Numbered from the stretch's first letter, positions 17,563 through 27,023 are shown. The stretch is 64,000 nucleotides of DNA from Lachnospiraceae bacterium (GCA_022647575.1 JALCKY010000001.1:682001-746000); one strand, 5' to 3'. Numbers and translations are program-made. Notes: generated by a model from the sequence alone, not told the origin.

Positions 17563-19074
17563 TTATTCTTCCACTTCAAACGGAAGCAGGTCGAGGATGT
17601 CCTTCTGCTTATCGATTCCCGGATAGACCTCGGTCAGCTTCAGTCCTTTCTCCGTCAGTTCAAAAATACAGCGTTCCGTAATGTAGAGGACCTTCTGCCC
17701 GTTGGCGAGGGCCCTCTTTGCTGAGAAGCTGATGCTCTGAACCTCCGGGACGAACTTCGGGATCTCCCCGTTCTTTTCAATGGTCACATGGTTCTGCCGG
17801 TGGCTGACTTCCAGCCCGCCCGCGTTGAAGGTCATACAGAAGACGACCGTCGGCGTCTTGGCCGTAATGTTTGCGAACCCGCCGATGCCGGAGAAATTAT
17901 CCTGCACGCGGTGCACATTCACATTTCCGCTGCGGTCCGCTTCGAAGGCACCCATGAAGCAGATGTCGAGGCCTCCGTTGTCGTAAAGGTCGAACTGGTT
18001 CGCCATGTCGTAAACAGACGCGGCGCCGATCATCGCGCCGAACACGATGCCGGATGCCGGGAATCCGCCGATGCCGCCGGACTCCACCGTCATGGTGATC
18101 CGTTCCAGCATGCCGCTCTTCCTGGCGTAGCGGCAGATCATCTCCGGAATTCCGATGCCGATGTTGACGATGTCTCCTTCTTTGAGTTCCATGGAGGCAC
18201 GCTTGCCGATGATGTCGTAGGCCGGATTGTTGGCCTGCCTTGTGGAGCTTAAGGCATCAATCATCTCATGCCATCCCTGCCATTCCGCATAAGGAATCTC
18301 AAAGCTTCCGGTCAGGGCCCGGTAGGCCACCGGCCGCTCTTCCTGCTCGACGACGACAACCGCATCCACCAGGCATCCCGGAATGATCGTATTTCTCGGA
18401 CGGGTCGGCGTGTCCACCACCCGGTCGACCTGCACGATCACCTTGCCGTGATTGGCCCGGACGCACTGGCAGATGGAAAGCGCATCGCCCGACATGTACA
18501 TGTCGTCAAAGGAAATATCCCCTTTGTAATTTGCCGCGGTGCCCTTGATCAGCGCCACGTTGATTTTCGGAAGTTTATAATAGAGGAATTCTTCTCCGTC
18601 CAGCTCCACGACTTCCACCAGGTCCTGCGATCTGGAAAGCCCGTTGATGCCGGGCCCTTCTCTCCGCGGATCGACGAAAATATCCAGGCCGACCTTGGAC
18701 AGCGTTCCCGGAATGCCGCTCGCCTGCGCACGGATGGCATGCGAAATGCACCCCAGCGGCAGGTTGTAAGCCTCGAAGCGGTCTTCCAGCACCAGCTTCT
18801 TCGTACTGGGCATCGCTCCGAAATGTCCGCAGATCAGACGTCTGACCGCTCCTTCCCTGATATAGCCTTCCGCGGCGCGGTCCGGATCCCAGACGCCGAA
18901 ACCGGCACTGGAAATGACCGTCAGGTTTCCCGGACTTCCGGTTTCGTGAAAGCGTCTTCCGAGCGCCTCGTGCAGTTCGGCCGGGTTCTCAATCCCGACG
19001 AAAGAATTGACGCAGATGCAGTCTCCGTCCTTTATCATTGAAACAGCCTTTTCAGGGCTCATGATTTCAAACAT
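17563..19074 (-). CDS. Fused-subunit acyl-CoA:carboxylate CoA-transferase
   Basis: 503 aa, containing both the alpha and beta halves of a family I CoA-transferase (propionate or acetoacetate CoA-transferase type, like YdiF). The alpha half begins 'MSPEKAVSMIKDGDCICVNSF'. The beta half carries 'GIGIPEMICRYARKSG' and 'TVESGGIGGFPASG', whose Glu matches the catalytic residue that forms the glutamyl-CoA thioester. ATG 19074 is preferred over an in-frame ATG at 19131 because AAAGGAACC lies correctly before it. It moves CoA between short acyl groups in fermentation. The substrate cannot be fixed from sequence. No operon partners are seen. Confidence 0.9.
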   Translation of the reverse strand: MFEIMSPEKAVSMIKDGDCICVNSFVGIENPAELHEALGRRFHETGSPGNLTVISSAGFGVWDPDRAAEGYIREGAVRRLICGHFGAMPSTKKLVLEDRFEAYNLPLGCISHAIRAQASGIPGTLSKVGLDIFVDPRREGPGINGLSRSQDLVEVVELDGEEFLYYKLPKINVALIKGTAANYKGDISFDDMYMSGDALSICQCVRANHGKVIVQVDRVVDTPTRPRNTIIPGCLVDAVVVVEQEERPVAYRALTGSFEIPYAEWQGWHEMIDALSSTRQANNPAYDIIGKRASMELKEGDIVNIGIGIPEMICRYARKSGMLERITMTVESGGIGGFPASGIVFGAMIGAASVYDMANQFDLYDNGGLDICFMGAFEADRSGNVNVHRVQDNFSGIGGFANITAKTPTVVFCMTFNAGGLEVSHRQNHVTIEKNGEIPKFVPEVQSISFSAKRALANGQKVLYITERCIFELTEKGLKLTEVYPGIDKQKDILDLLPFEVEE

Positions 19075-19215
19075 ATTCCCGGTTCCTTTTTTTTGTTTAT
19101 TATGCTCTTTTGTCTTTCGATGTGTCAACATCCCTCAGCTTTTCCTCATCGGACGCCGTCTTCATTTCCAAAGAGGCACCGGTCCTTTTCCTGCGGAAGC
19201 GCGGCACCATTTTTC

Positions 19216-19244
19216 TGCACAAATCCGGCTTTTCGTTATATAAT
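19216..19244 (+). promoter_or_regulatory. Putative promoter of the CBS gene pair
   Basis: TGCACA (19216-19221) and perfect TATAAT (19239-19244) are spaced 17 bp, about 50 bp before the first CBS gene start. The -35 matches four of six consensus bases. Confidence 0.5.
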
Positions 19245-19295
19245 AATAAAGATTGAAACTTCTTCAGAAAAAGGCATCTTCGAAAGGAGAATCTC

Positions 19296-19994
19296 ATGGG
19301 TGAAAAAAGCAACGCGGAACGCTTTCTTGCTGCCTATCAGACGATTGACGAAATCGTCCGGAAAAATGCAAACGACGTTCCGGAAGCCAAACTGGTCGAC
19401 GTAATCCCGAAAGCTGCTCTTGGCAATTATGTGATTCACATGTTTACGCTGAGTCTTCAGTCGCTTGCGGAAATCCGCAATGCCATCGTCTGCGACACGG
19501 ATTCCTCGGTCATCCTTGCCGAACCGTCCGATGCCGTCGTTACGGAAATCGAAAATGTCCGTGAGCATCTTCTCCGCCGGCATTCTGCCCTGGAATTCGC
19601 CAAAGCGCCGGTCCGGACCGTGACGCCGGAAACGAAAGTCACGGATGCCTTCGATATCATGAAGTCTCTGGATACGACAAAGATCCCTGTCTATTCCGGT
19701 ACGGATTACAAAGGCTTCCTGACAATGGAATCATTTTCCTACTGGTGCATGGCTCATCCGGGTTCCGATGCATCGGTAAAAGATGTCATGAATACGCACA
19801 ATGCAAAAGACACCGTACTCTTTGCAGACAGAAACCGCGAAGCGCAGAGTGCACTGCTTTCCTTCATGCGTCAGATGTGGGACGGTCATAACCTGCTGGC
19901 AATCCTGATTACGGAAACCGGGAAACCGGGCGAAGCTCCCATCGGGATCCTGACGGTATCCGATCTCCCGAAGATTGTCGAAGCCTATAAATAG
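19296..19994 (+). CDS. CBS-pair protein with HEPN-like N-terminal domain, motif degenerate
   Basis: 232 aa. An alpha-helical N-terminal domain (1-100, 'ERFLAAYQTIDEIVRK') is followed by two CBS motifs (about 105-230; 'VTDAFDIMKSLDTTKIPVY' and 'GEAPIGILTVSDLPKIV'), which usually bind adenosine nucleotides. Where the downstream paralogue has an Rx4H motif this protein reads 'RNAIVC', lacking the His. AAAGGAG precedes ATG 19296. The paralogue starts 27 bp downstream, so the two arose by tandem duplication and are co-transcribed. Function is unknown; adenylate sensing is inferred. Confidence 0.8.
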   Translation: MGEKSNAERFLAAYQTIDEIVRKNANDVPEAKLVDVIPKAALGNYVIHMFTLSLQSLAEIRNAIVCDTDSSVILAEPSDAVVTEIENVREHLLRRHSALEFAKAPVRTVTPETKVTDAFDIMKSLDTTKIPVYSGTDYKGFLTMESFSYWCMAHPGSDASVKDVMNTHNAKDTVLFADRNREAQSALLSFMRQMWDGHNLLAILITETGKPGEAPIGILTVSDLPKIVEAYK

Positions 19995-20021
19995 AAAACG
20001 TTTTTTACGGAGGGAATTCCT

Positions 20022-20735
20022 ATGTCCGAAATGTTTACCGAAGGCAGCAACGTCGATCGTTTTCTGAATGCTTTTGCCGTTATTGAAGAGCGCATGAAGG
20101 GAATCCTGCATGCCACACGCTACATTTCCTTTGCACAGTCTGTCAAGTTCTGCAGCGGCCGCAGCCAGGTCATCCGCGAAAATGCCGATATCCTGAATGA
20201 CTACCGCCAGCTTCGGAATTCCGTCGTCCATCAGCGCGACGGGGAAAGCCTTCTCATCGCCGAGCCGAGCGATTTTGCCGTTCAGGACATCGAGCGCATC
20301 GCCGGCCTTCTGATGGAACCCCTGCAGCTCATCAACTGCTGCATCCGTCCGGTCATAACGGCTTCCCCGGAAGATTCCATCGAGGATGCTTTTGCAAAAA
20401 TCGCAAAGCTCAGCACCACGAAGCTCCCGGTCTACGACGGGACGCACTTTGTTTCCCTGCTGACGGTTGAGGATATCTCCTACTGGTATATGAGCGGAAA
20501 GACCGCTTCCCGGAAAGTAAAAGACGTCATCGACAGCATTCCGGAAAAGAACCATGTCCGCTTTCTGGCAGGAAAGCTTTCCGCAGAAGATGCCATCGGG
20601 GTTTTCCGGGATGCCATCTCTTCCGGTGAAAAGCTGCAGGCTGTCCTGGTGACGGAAAATGGTTCCGAAGAAGAAGCTCCTCTCGGAATCCTGACGCTTT
20701 CCGACGTGCCGATCGTACTGAACCGGATTACCTGA
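20022..20735 (+). CDS. CBS-pair protein with HEPN-like Rx4H motif
   Basis: 237 aa paralogue of the preceding gene. The helical N-terminal domain ends with 'LRNSVVHQRDG' near residues 65-75, in which R-N-S-V-V-H fits the Rx4-6H motif of HEPN ribonuclease-type domains. Two CBS motifs follow ('SIEDAFAKIAKLSTTKLPVY'; 'APLGILTLSDVPIVL'). A good site GGAGG precedes ATG 20022. A nucleotide-controlled RNA-binding or RNase function is possible but rests on one short motif and helical context. Confidence 0.78.
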   Translation: MSEMFTEGSNVDRFLNAFAVIEERMKGILHATRYISFAQSVKFCSGRSQVIRENADILNDYRQLRNSVVHQRDGESLLIAEPSDFAVQDIERIAGLLMEPLQLINCCIRPVITASPEDSIEDAFAKIAKLSTTKLPVYDGTHFVSLLTVEDISYWYMSGKTASRKVKDVIDSIPEKNHVRFLAGKLSAEDAIGVFRDAISSGEKLQAVLVTENGSEEEAPLGILTLSDVPIVLNRIT

Positions 20736-20798
20736 AGCTGCTTCATTTCCTTCCTGAATATCGGTTCCCTTTCCGCCTTTTGCGGTATAATGGAAACC

Positions 20799-21896
20799 AT
20801 GAACGATTACGCAGCTGCTCCTTATTTATTGGTCAATGATCTTTTTCCGCTTTCTGTCGGAGCCGTCCTTCTGATTCTGTCCGTTGTCCGGATCCGGAAG
20901 GAGGCGCGCCGCTACTCAAATGCGGTTTTTCTGGCTGCCGCCGTTTTCTTCCTGACCCGCGGCCTGATCCGTTTTTACATCAACAACAACTGGCATATGG
21001 TGCAGACCGCAGAGGGTTTCTATTACACTGATGAATCTGTCGTCCTCAATGTCCTGACGATCATTTTCCTCGCCTCTTTCTTTGCGATCGGTGCCTGGAT
21101 GATCTTCATGGGCATCCGCCTGGTGCGGAAAGAGGGATGGACAAAGAACCATGCCCTCTCCATTTTCTTCGGGCTGATGTCGCTTTCAATGCCGTTCATC
21201 ATTTTCAGCCTGATGGAAAGCGGCGTCTACGGCGGCATTCCTCCGTATCTTTCTTTCTTTATCCTGGGCGGCTTTTACGTGCCGTTCTGCTGCTTTGCCT
21301 ATTTCCTCTACTCCTTCCTCTACCGCCATCTGCCGAAGAGAAGGAAGCCGGACTATGTGATGGTCCTGGGCGCGTCTCTCAGCGGAAAGCGCGTCTCGCC
21401 GCTTCTTGCCCGACGTGCGGACAAGGCCATCGAGGTCTGGAAGAAAAACGGGGAAGAGCCGGTTCTCATTCCTTCCGGCGGACAGGGCAGGGATGAAGAA
21501 ATTTCGGAAGCTTCTGCCATCCACGCCTACCTGAAGGAACAGGGCGTTCCGGAGGACCGGATTCTTGAGGAGAATCAGTCCGTCAATACCTGGCAGAACA
21601 TGCAGTTCTCCAAGAAACTCATGGATGAGCGTTCGGGCGGAAAAGATTACTACGCCATCTTCTCGACCAATGATTTCCATGTGTACCGTTCCGCCGTCTA
21701 TGCGCGCGCAGCCGGACTTCCGGCGGACGGCGTCGGCTGCCGGACAGCCGACTATTATTATCCTTCCGCGATTCTCCGGGAAGTGATGGCTTTCATCCTG
21801 CGCTACCGGAAACTGGCCGTGCTCTATATGTCTGCGGCTGCCGTCTATACCGTCACGGACATCATCAGTCACGACCTTGTCACTTATCTCTGGTAA
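20799..21896 (+). CDS. YdcF/SanA-like (DUF218) membrane protein
   Basis: 365 aa. The N-terminal half has about five hydrophobic segments. The C-terminal half (about 185-340) is a DUF218 domain: 'DYVMVLGASLSGKRVSPLLARR', 'IPSGGQGRDEEISEA', 'ENQSVNTWQNMQFS' and 'FSTNDFHVYRS'. Relatives (ElyC, SanA, YdcF) act in envelope or peptidoglycan metabolism. An ATG at 20790 overlaps a perfect TATAAT (20786-20791), so ATG 20799 is preferred. That leaves almost no leader and no clear ribosome binding site. It converges on the ThiF-like gene. Confidence 0.78.
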   Translation: MNDYAAAPYLLVNDLFPLSVGAVLLILSVVRIRKEARRYSNAVFLAAAVFFLTRGLIRFYINNNWHMVQTAEGFYYTDESVVLNVLTIIFLASFFAIGAWMIFMGIRLVRKEGWTKNHALSIFFGLMSLSMPFIIFSLMESGVYGGIPPYLSFFILGGFYVPFCCFAYFLYSFLYRHLPKRRKPDYVMVLGASLSGKRVSPLLARRADKAIEVWKKNGEEPVLIPSGGQGRDEEISEASAIHAYLKEQGVPEDRILEENQSVNTWQNMQFSKKLMDERSGGKDYYAIFSTNDFHVYRSAVYARAAGLPADGVGCRTADYYYPSAILREVMAFILRYRKLAVLYMSAAAVYTVTDIISHDLVTYLW

Positions 21897-21935
21897 AGCT
21901 GCTGTTTCTCAACATGACAGAAAGAGGGGCTCTGA

Positions 21936-22607
21936 TCACAGATCAAAGACCTGTATCTCACAGACATCAAGATCCGCTGCCAGGAGCTTGTTTTCAAGCT
22001 CCGGCTTTCGGCCGCAGAGAATTTTCACCGCTTCCGCAGCCTGGACCGACGCGCAGAACGCCGGGACGAAAGAAAGAGAACTGCGGTCCGGATCTTCCTC
22101 ATCCGCCGGAGAAATCCGGTCCAGAACTCCCGACCCGGGAGAAATGACGCAGACCTGCGCGCACCAGCCCTGGATTCCTCCGTGCACCATATAGATCCCG
22201 GCCTTCGCGCAGGCGGAGGCAAGAATCTTCCTGGCAGAAAAATAGTCCAGCGCATCCAGGGCAAGATCCTGTCCCTTGAGAAGACGATCTGCATTTTCTT
22301 CGGTCAGAAATTCGCAGACGGGAATCACCTCGGAATCCGGATTGACGCCGGCAGCTCTTTCTTTCGCTGCAAGCGCCTTCAGACTGCCGATGTGCGCCGT
22401 GTCGCTGAGAATCTGCCGGTTCAGATTGGAGGCTTCAAATACGTCTCCGTCGGCCGCCGTAATATGTCCCACGCCGAGCCGGACCAGATATTCAATCAGA
22501 TAGCCTCCGAGCCCGCCGCAGCCGGCAACAAGCACGCGGCTCTCCCGAAGCCTGAGCAGTTCTTCCGGGCTGAGCGCCGGAATCATGCGCTGATACCTTT
22601 CCTCCAA
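21936..22607 (-). CDS. ThiF/MoeB/HesA-family E1-like adenylyltransferase
   Basis: 223 aa. An N-terminal ERYxR segment is followed by the nucleotide-binding loop 'VLVAGCGGLGGYLIEYLVRLG', then 'DGDVFEASNLNRQIL' with the conserved Asp-x-Asn-Arg catalytic set, 'ALDYFSARKILASAC' and 'FVPAFCASVQAAEAVKILCG'. It would adenylate the C terminus of a ubiquitin-fold sulphur carrier or a peptide. The paired CxxC zinc motifs of full MoeB/ThiF are absent. TTG 22607 is used because GGAGG is 8 bp before it and the family N terminus is kept; ATG 22586 is the alternative. It is downstream of tex on the same strand. Confidence 0.82.
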   Translation of the reverse strand: MEERYQRMIPALSPEELLRLRESRVLVAGCGGLGGYLIEYLVRLGVGHITAADGDVFEASNLNRQILSDTAHIGSLKALAAKERAAGVNPDSEVIPVCEFLTEENADRLLKGQDLALDALDYFSARKILASACAKAGIYMVHGGIQGWCAQVCVISPGSGVLDRISPADEEDPDRSSLSFVPAFCASVQAAEAVKILCGRKPELENKLLAADLDVCEIQVFDL

Positions 22608-22641
22608 AAAGCACCTCCGCTTCCTGTGTCCGATGATGCTC

Positions 22642-24864
22642 TCACCGCCTGATCTTCATGGTCAGGGAAATTCTCTTCTTTGCCGGATCCGTCGAAAGCA
22701 CCTGCACGTCGACGATGTCGCCCACGCTGACCGCTTCGAGCGGATGCCGGATGTACCGGTCGCAGATCTGGGAAATGTGGACCAGGCCGTCCTGATGGAC
22801 GCCGATGTCCACGAATACGCCGAAATCAATGACGTTGCGCACCGTGCCTTTCAGGATCATTCCCGGCTTCAGGTCTTCCAGTTTCAGGATATCGCTCTTC
22901 AGGATCGGATGCGGCATGTCGTCACGCGGATCCCTGCCCGGCTTTTCCAATTCCTTCAGAATATCATCCAGCGTGATCCGTCCGATGCCGGCTTCTTTCG
23001 CCAGGAGATCCCTGTCGCGGATCCCGCTTTCAGCCAGACGGAAACTTTCCGTCTTCTTCTCTTTGCCCTGTCCGGCTTCCGCCTTCTTCACTCCGCCCTG
23101 CCCGGCTTCCGCATCCTTCCGGACACGTTTCAGGTCTTCCATCTTCAGTCCGACTGCTGCCATGATTTTTTCCGCAGCCGGGTAAGACTCCGGATGGACT
23201 CCCGTCGCATCAAGCGGATTCTCTCCGTCCGCTATCCGCATGAAACCCGCGCACTGCTCGAAGGCTTTCGGTCCCAGCTTCGGAACCTTCAGAAGCTGCC
23301 GGCGGCTGCGGAAGCGTCCGTTCTCTTCCCTGTACCGCACGATATTGACGGCCAGCGGTTTGGAAATGCCGGACACGTATCCGAGAAGAGGCGCCGATGC
23401 CGTATTCAGGTCGACGCCGACTTTATTGACCGAATCCTCCACGACTCCGTTCAGAGCTTCGGCCAGTTTTTTCTGATTCATATCGTGCTGGTACTGACCG
23501 ACGCCGATGGACTGCGGATCGATCTTGACCAGTTCCGCCAGCGGATCCTGAATCCTCCGCGCGATCGAAGCGGCACTTCTCTGGCCGACGTCGAACTCCG
23601 GAAATTCCTCGGTGGCCAGCTTGCTCGCCGAATAGACCGAAGCGCCGGCTTCGTTGACGATCACATATTTGACAGGTTCCGGAATCTCTTTGAGAAGAGA
23701 GACGATCACCTGCTCTGATTCCCGGGAAGCGGTTCCGTTTCCCACGGAAATAAGCGTGACATGATATTTTTCGATCAGCCTTCTGAGTTCCGCCTTGGCC
23801 TCTTCCGTTTTATTCTGGGGTGCCGTCGGATAAATCACTTTGGTATCCAGCACTTTTCCGGTCTCATCCACGACGGCCAGCTTGCAGCCGGTCCGGAAAG
23901 CCGGGTCCCAGCCAAGGACCGTCTGCCCCGCAATCGGCGGCTGCAGAAGCAGCTGCTCAAGATTCTTTCCGAAGACCCGGATTGCCCCGTCCTCCGCTTT
24001 TTCCGTCAGATCGCTGCGGATCTCGCGCTCGATGGCCGGCTGGATCAGCCGCTTATAGCTGTCCGCAATTGCGGTCTTCAGAAGCGGTGCCGTATGGGGA
24101 TTGTCGTTCAGGATGACACGGCGTTCCAGATAGGAAAGGATTTCCTCTTCCGGCGCCTCAAGCTTCACGTTCAGGATTTTTTCCTTCTCGCCCCGGTTGA
24201 CGGCAAGCACGCGGTGCCCCGCGATTTTCTTTACCGGCTCTTCAAAAGAATAATACATTTCATAGACGCTCTGGACTTTCGGATCCTTTGCCTCGCTCAC
24301 AATCCGTCCTTCTTCCATGGTGCGTCTCCGGATATAGGAACGGACATCCGCATCATCGGAAATCTCTTCCGCAATGATGTCCTCCGCTCCCTGAAGAGCA
24401 TCTTCCGCGGTGAGGACGCCTTTTTCCTCACTGAGATAAGGCTGCGCTTCCTCTTCCATGGAATGCTTTGTCTGCTGCAGGCGCAGGATGGCGGCAAGAC
24501 CTTCGAGTCCTTTTTCCCTGGCTGTGCCCGCACGGGTTTTTCTCTTCGGACGGTACGGGCGGTACAGGTCCTCCACCGCCACCATCGTATCGGCCGCCGT
24601 GATCTTCTCTTTCAGTTCGTCCGTCAGCAGCCCCTGTTCCTCAATGCTCTGCAGCACCTGCTGCTTCTTCTCTTCCAGGCCGCGGAGATAGAGAAGCCTC
24701 TCATGCAGGTTCCTCAGCACCTCGTCATTCAGCGAGCCCGTGATCTCTTTCCGGTAGCGCGCAATAAAAGGGATCGTATTTCCTTCATCAATCAGGCGTA
24801 CGGCTGCTTCCGTCTGCCATTTCTGTATCTGCAGTTCTTCTGTCAGTTTTTTCAGGATGTCCAT
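22642..24864 (-). CDS. tex: Tex-family RNA-binding transcription accessory protein
   Basis: 740 aa, full length. Order: N-terminal helical region, YqgF-like RNase H fold ('VLGWDPAFRTGCKLAVVDETG'), helix-hairpin-helix pair ('ASAPLLGYVSGISKPLAVNIV', 'QLLKVPKLGPKAFEQCAGF') and a C-terminal S1 domain ('LKPGMILKGTVRNVIDFGVFV'). It binds RNA and nucleic acid-associated complexes in the cytoplasm. A low-complexity Lys/Glu/Gln linker with a short repeated unit (KKAEAGQG) lies between the helix-hairpin-helix and S1 parts. AGGTAAAGG precedes ATG 24864. Confidence 0.93.
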   Translation of the reverse strand: MDILKKLTEELQIQKWQTEAAVRLIDEGNTIPFIARYRKEITGSLNDEVLRNLHERLLYLRGLEEKKQQVLQSIEEQGLLTDELKEKITAADTMVAVEDLYRPYRPKRKTRAGTAREKGLEGLAAILRLQQTKHSMEEEAQPYLSEEKGVLTAEDALQGAEDIIAEEISDDADVRSYIRRRTMEEGRIVSEAKDPKVQSVYEMYYSFEEPVKKIAGHRVLAVNRGEKEKILNVKLEAPEEEILSYLERRVILNDNPHTAPLLKTAIADSYKRLIQPAIEREIRSDLTEKAEDGAIRVFGKNLEQLLLQPPIAGQTVLGWDPAFRTGCKLAVVDETGKVLDTKVIYPTAPQNKTEEAKAELRRLIEKYHVTLISVGNGTASRESEQVIVSLLKEIPEPVKYVIVNEAGASVYSASKLATEEFPEFDVGQRSAASIARRIQDPLAELVKIDPQSIGVGQYQHDMNQKKLAEALNGVVEDSVNKVGVDLNTASAPLLGYVSGISKPLAVNIVRYREENGRFRSRRQLLKVPKLGPKAFEQCAGFMRIADGENPLDATGVHPESYPAAEKIMAAVGLKMEDLKRVRKDAEAGQGGVKKAEAGQGKEKKTESFRLAESGIRDRDLLAKEAGIGRITLDDILKELEKPGRDPRDDMPHPILKSDILKLEDLKPGMILKGTVRNVIDFGVFVDIGVHQDGLVHISQICDRYIRHPLEAVSVGDIVDVQVLSTDPAKKRISLTMKIRR

Positions 24865-24874
24865 GTCCGAACCT

Positions 24875-25999
24875 TTACCTGACCGTGATCAGTTCATATG
24901 AACGGGTACCGAAGCCGATTTTTTCACCCTGCTCCAGCATCTCTTTCCAGTGGACGTTCGGATTGCTGTCGAGGAAATTGTCGTGATGGCATTTCCAGTC
25001 TTTCTTGGAAAGATTGTCCGAAAGCTGTGAATCGGGCAGTGCCGGTGCCTGCAGACACAGATCTGCACAGGCCTGGTCAAGCGCCACCGGATCGAAGGAA
25101 GCGAGCATGCCGATGTTCGGCAGGATCGGCGCATCATTTTCCGAATGGCAGTCGCAGTTCGGCGAGACGTCCATGATCAGGCTGATATGGAAATTCGGAC
25201 GTCCTGCGCAGACTGCCGCGGCATACTCCGTAATCTTGCGTCCGAGGATTTCAAAAGCTTCTCCGTTCTTATTCTCAATCGCATCAAAGGCGCACGATCC
25301 GATGCACCGTCCGCAGCCCTTGCAGAGAGCCGGATCAATCTGCGCCTTGCCGTCCGGATAGCTGATGGCATCCGATCCGCACTCCCTGGCACAGCGGCGG
25401 CAGCCCCTGCAGAGGTTCCGGTCCACTTCCGGCTGGCCGGAATTATGCTGATGCATTTTTCCTGCACGGCTTCCGCAGCCCATGCCGATATTCTTCAGGG
25501 TTCCTCCGAATCCGGTGCACTCATGTCCCTTGAAATGCGTCAGGGAAATGAAGACGTCGGCATCCATCACCGCACGTCCGATATACGCTTCCTTGCACAG
25601 CTCACCGTTCGGCACCGGGACCTGGACATCATCCGTTCCCCGGAGACCGTCGCCGATGATGACATGGCAGCCGGCGGAAATGGAATTGAAACCGTTCAGC
25701 TCCGCACAGTCCAGATGCTCCAGTGCGTTCTTCCTGCTGCCCGGATAGAGCGTATTGCAGTCCGTCAAAAACGGCTTGCCGCCCATTTCCTTCACAAGCT
25801 CCGCGACCGCCCTGGCATAATTCGGACGAAGGAAAGACAGGTTTCCCAGTTCCCCGAAATGCATTTTGATCGCGACGAACTTACCGTCCATATCGATGCT
25901 TCCGATGCCTGCCTTCCTGCAGAGCTTCTGAAGCTTGACCGTTGTGCTGATGCCGTTTCCCGTACGGAAATCCGTGAAATAAACCTTTGCCTTTTCCAT
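24875..25999 (-). CDS. DUF362 protein with two 4Fe-4S clusters
   Basis: 374 aa cytoplasmic protein. The DUF362 core has 'DCNTLYPGSRKNALEHL', 'SLTHFKGHECTGFGGTLKNIGMG' and 'FDPVALDQACADLC'. Inserted near residues 190-240 are two ferredoxin-type cysteine sets, 'NLCRGCRRCARECG' and 'ALCKGCGRCIGSC'. Family function is not firmly known; a redox or iron-sulphur role is presumed. ATG 25999 is selected because GGAGGAG lies 5 bp before it; an upstream in-frame ATG (26047) overlaps the GGDEF gene. It follows that gene by 31 bp and precedes tex by 10 bp, suggesting one transcript. Confidence 0.87.
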   Translation of the reverse strand: MEKAKVYFTDFRTGNGISTTVKLQKLCRKAGIGSIDMDGKFVAIKMHFGELGNLSFLRPNYARAVAELVKEMGGKPFLTDCNTLYPGSRKNALEHLDCAELNGFNSISAGCHVIIGDGLRGTDDVQVPVPNGELCKEAYIGRAVMDADVFISLTHFKGHECTGFGGTLKNIGMGCGSRAGKMHQHNSGQPEVDRNLCRGCRRCARECGSDAISYPDGKAQIDPALCKGCGRCIGSCAFDAIENKNGEAFEILGRKITEYAAAVCAGRPNFHISLIMDVSPNCDCHSENDAPILPNIGMLASFDPVALDQACADLCLQAPALPDSQLSDNLSKKDWKCHHDNFLDSNPNVHWKEMLEQGEKIGFGTRSYELITVR

Positions 26000-26030
26000 T
26001 TTTCTCCTCCGAAAATTTTCTCTGTTTTCC

Positions 26031-26891
26031 CTAACGGACATGATCACCCTTCAGTCGTCTTTTATCAAGATACATGGCCTTGTCCGCTCTTTCAACCATC
26101 TGTTCCGTGTCTTCCTGTCCGTCGGAAACCGCCGTCCCCAATGCCACGACGCAGGGGATTTCCATCGGATGCTCCTGCAGGTACTTCCGCAGCCTCACGG
26201 CGATGGTCTGCAGTTTTTCTTCATCGCTTTCTTTGACCATGATGACAAATTCATCGCCGCCGATCCTGTATCCGCAGGCATCCGGAAACTGACCTGATGC
26301 ATCCCGGATTGCCGATGCCGTCGTGCGGATGAGCTTGTCTCCCATTTCATGATGGTACTGGTCATTGGCTTCCTTCAGGTTGTTGATGTCCAGATACACG
26401 GCACCTGCACGGGAGCCATTGTACTGTCCGCCGGCGATATCCAGGTTAAACCGGTTCCGGTTATAGAGGCCGGTCATGGTATCCGTCTTTGCCTCTTTCT
26501 CCAGCGCCGCCTTGATCCTGGCGTTCTCCCTGAGCAGCGCCTGCGTCGAGGCAAGGGTTTCCATGGTTTCCTTGCTGAATTCCATCATATCATTGACGGT
26601 GTTCACGTTGCCTGCCCGCAGCCGTTTCCCGTCCTTTTCAAAGACCCTGTACTTGACCTTGAGCCATCTCTTCCGGTCATGGTCATAGCAGTCCCAGGAA
26701 TAGAATTCCCCGTCCTTCATTTCCGGACAGTAAGGACACGGATCCTGCCTGCCCATGACAGTCTGCCAGCAGTACTCTCCCACGGCATCTGTCCCGCTGA
26801 GCCAGAGCAGCTGTTTGGTTTCATCGTCTGCCACAAAAGAAACTTCCGCACATTCAAGCAGCGGTTTCAGCCATTCCGCGTCAAATTCCAT
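26031..26891 (-). CDS. Diguanylate cyclase with PAS-like N-terminal domain
   Basis: 286 aa, soluble. The N-terminal sensing domain (1-110) contains 'DPCPYCPEM', a CxxC pair typical of a PAS subfamily, and ends in a helical linker. The GGDEF domain (about 130-280) starts 'DTMTGLYNRNRFNLDI' and has an intact 'YRIGGDEFVIM' catalytic motif, so it can make cyclic di-GMP from GTP. GGGAGG precedes ATG 26891, and a TATAAT-type -10 (26937-26942, minus) lies about 45 bp upstream. No membrane segment was found, so it senses a cytoplasmic cue. Confidence 0.9.
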   Translation of the reverse strand: MEFDAEWLKPLLECAEVSFVADDETKQLLWLSGTDAVGEYCWQTVMGRQDPCPYCPEMKDGEFYSWDCYDHDRKRWLKVKYRVFEKDGKRLRAGNVNTVNDMMEFSKETMETLASTQALLRENARIKAALEKEAKTDTMTGLYNRNRFNLDIAGGQYNGSRAGAVYLDINNLKEANDQYHHEMGDKLIRTTASAIRDASGQFPDACGYRIGGDEFVIMVKESDEEKLQTIAVRLRKYLQEHPMEIPCVVALGTAVSDGQEDTEQMVERADKAMYLDKRRLKGDHVR

Positions 26892-26994
26892 AGCATACCT
26901 CCCGGTCAGGAAACAGCAGTTCCGGCCTTCCCTATTATTATAAACTGAACGGCGGATAAAGGGAAGAAGGCATCCTGCAATCTCTTTTGGCCGA

Positions 26995-27023
26995 TTGTTT
27001 TTTTACTGCTTTCAGAGTATGAT
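26995..27023 (+). promoter_or_regulatory. Putative mgtA promoter
   Basis: TTGTTT (26995-27000) and TATGAT (27018-27023) are 17 bp apart, leaving a leader of about 50 nt before mgtA. The leader is too short for an M-box magnesium riboswitch and none of its conserved sequence was recognised. Confidence 0.5.
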
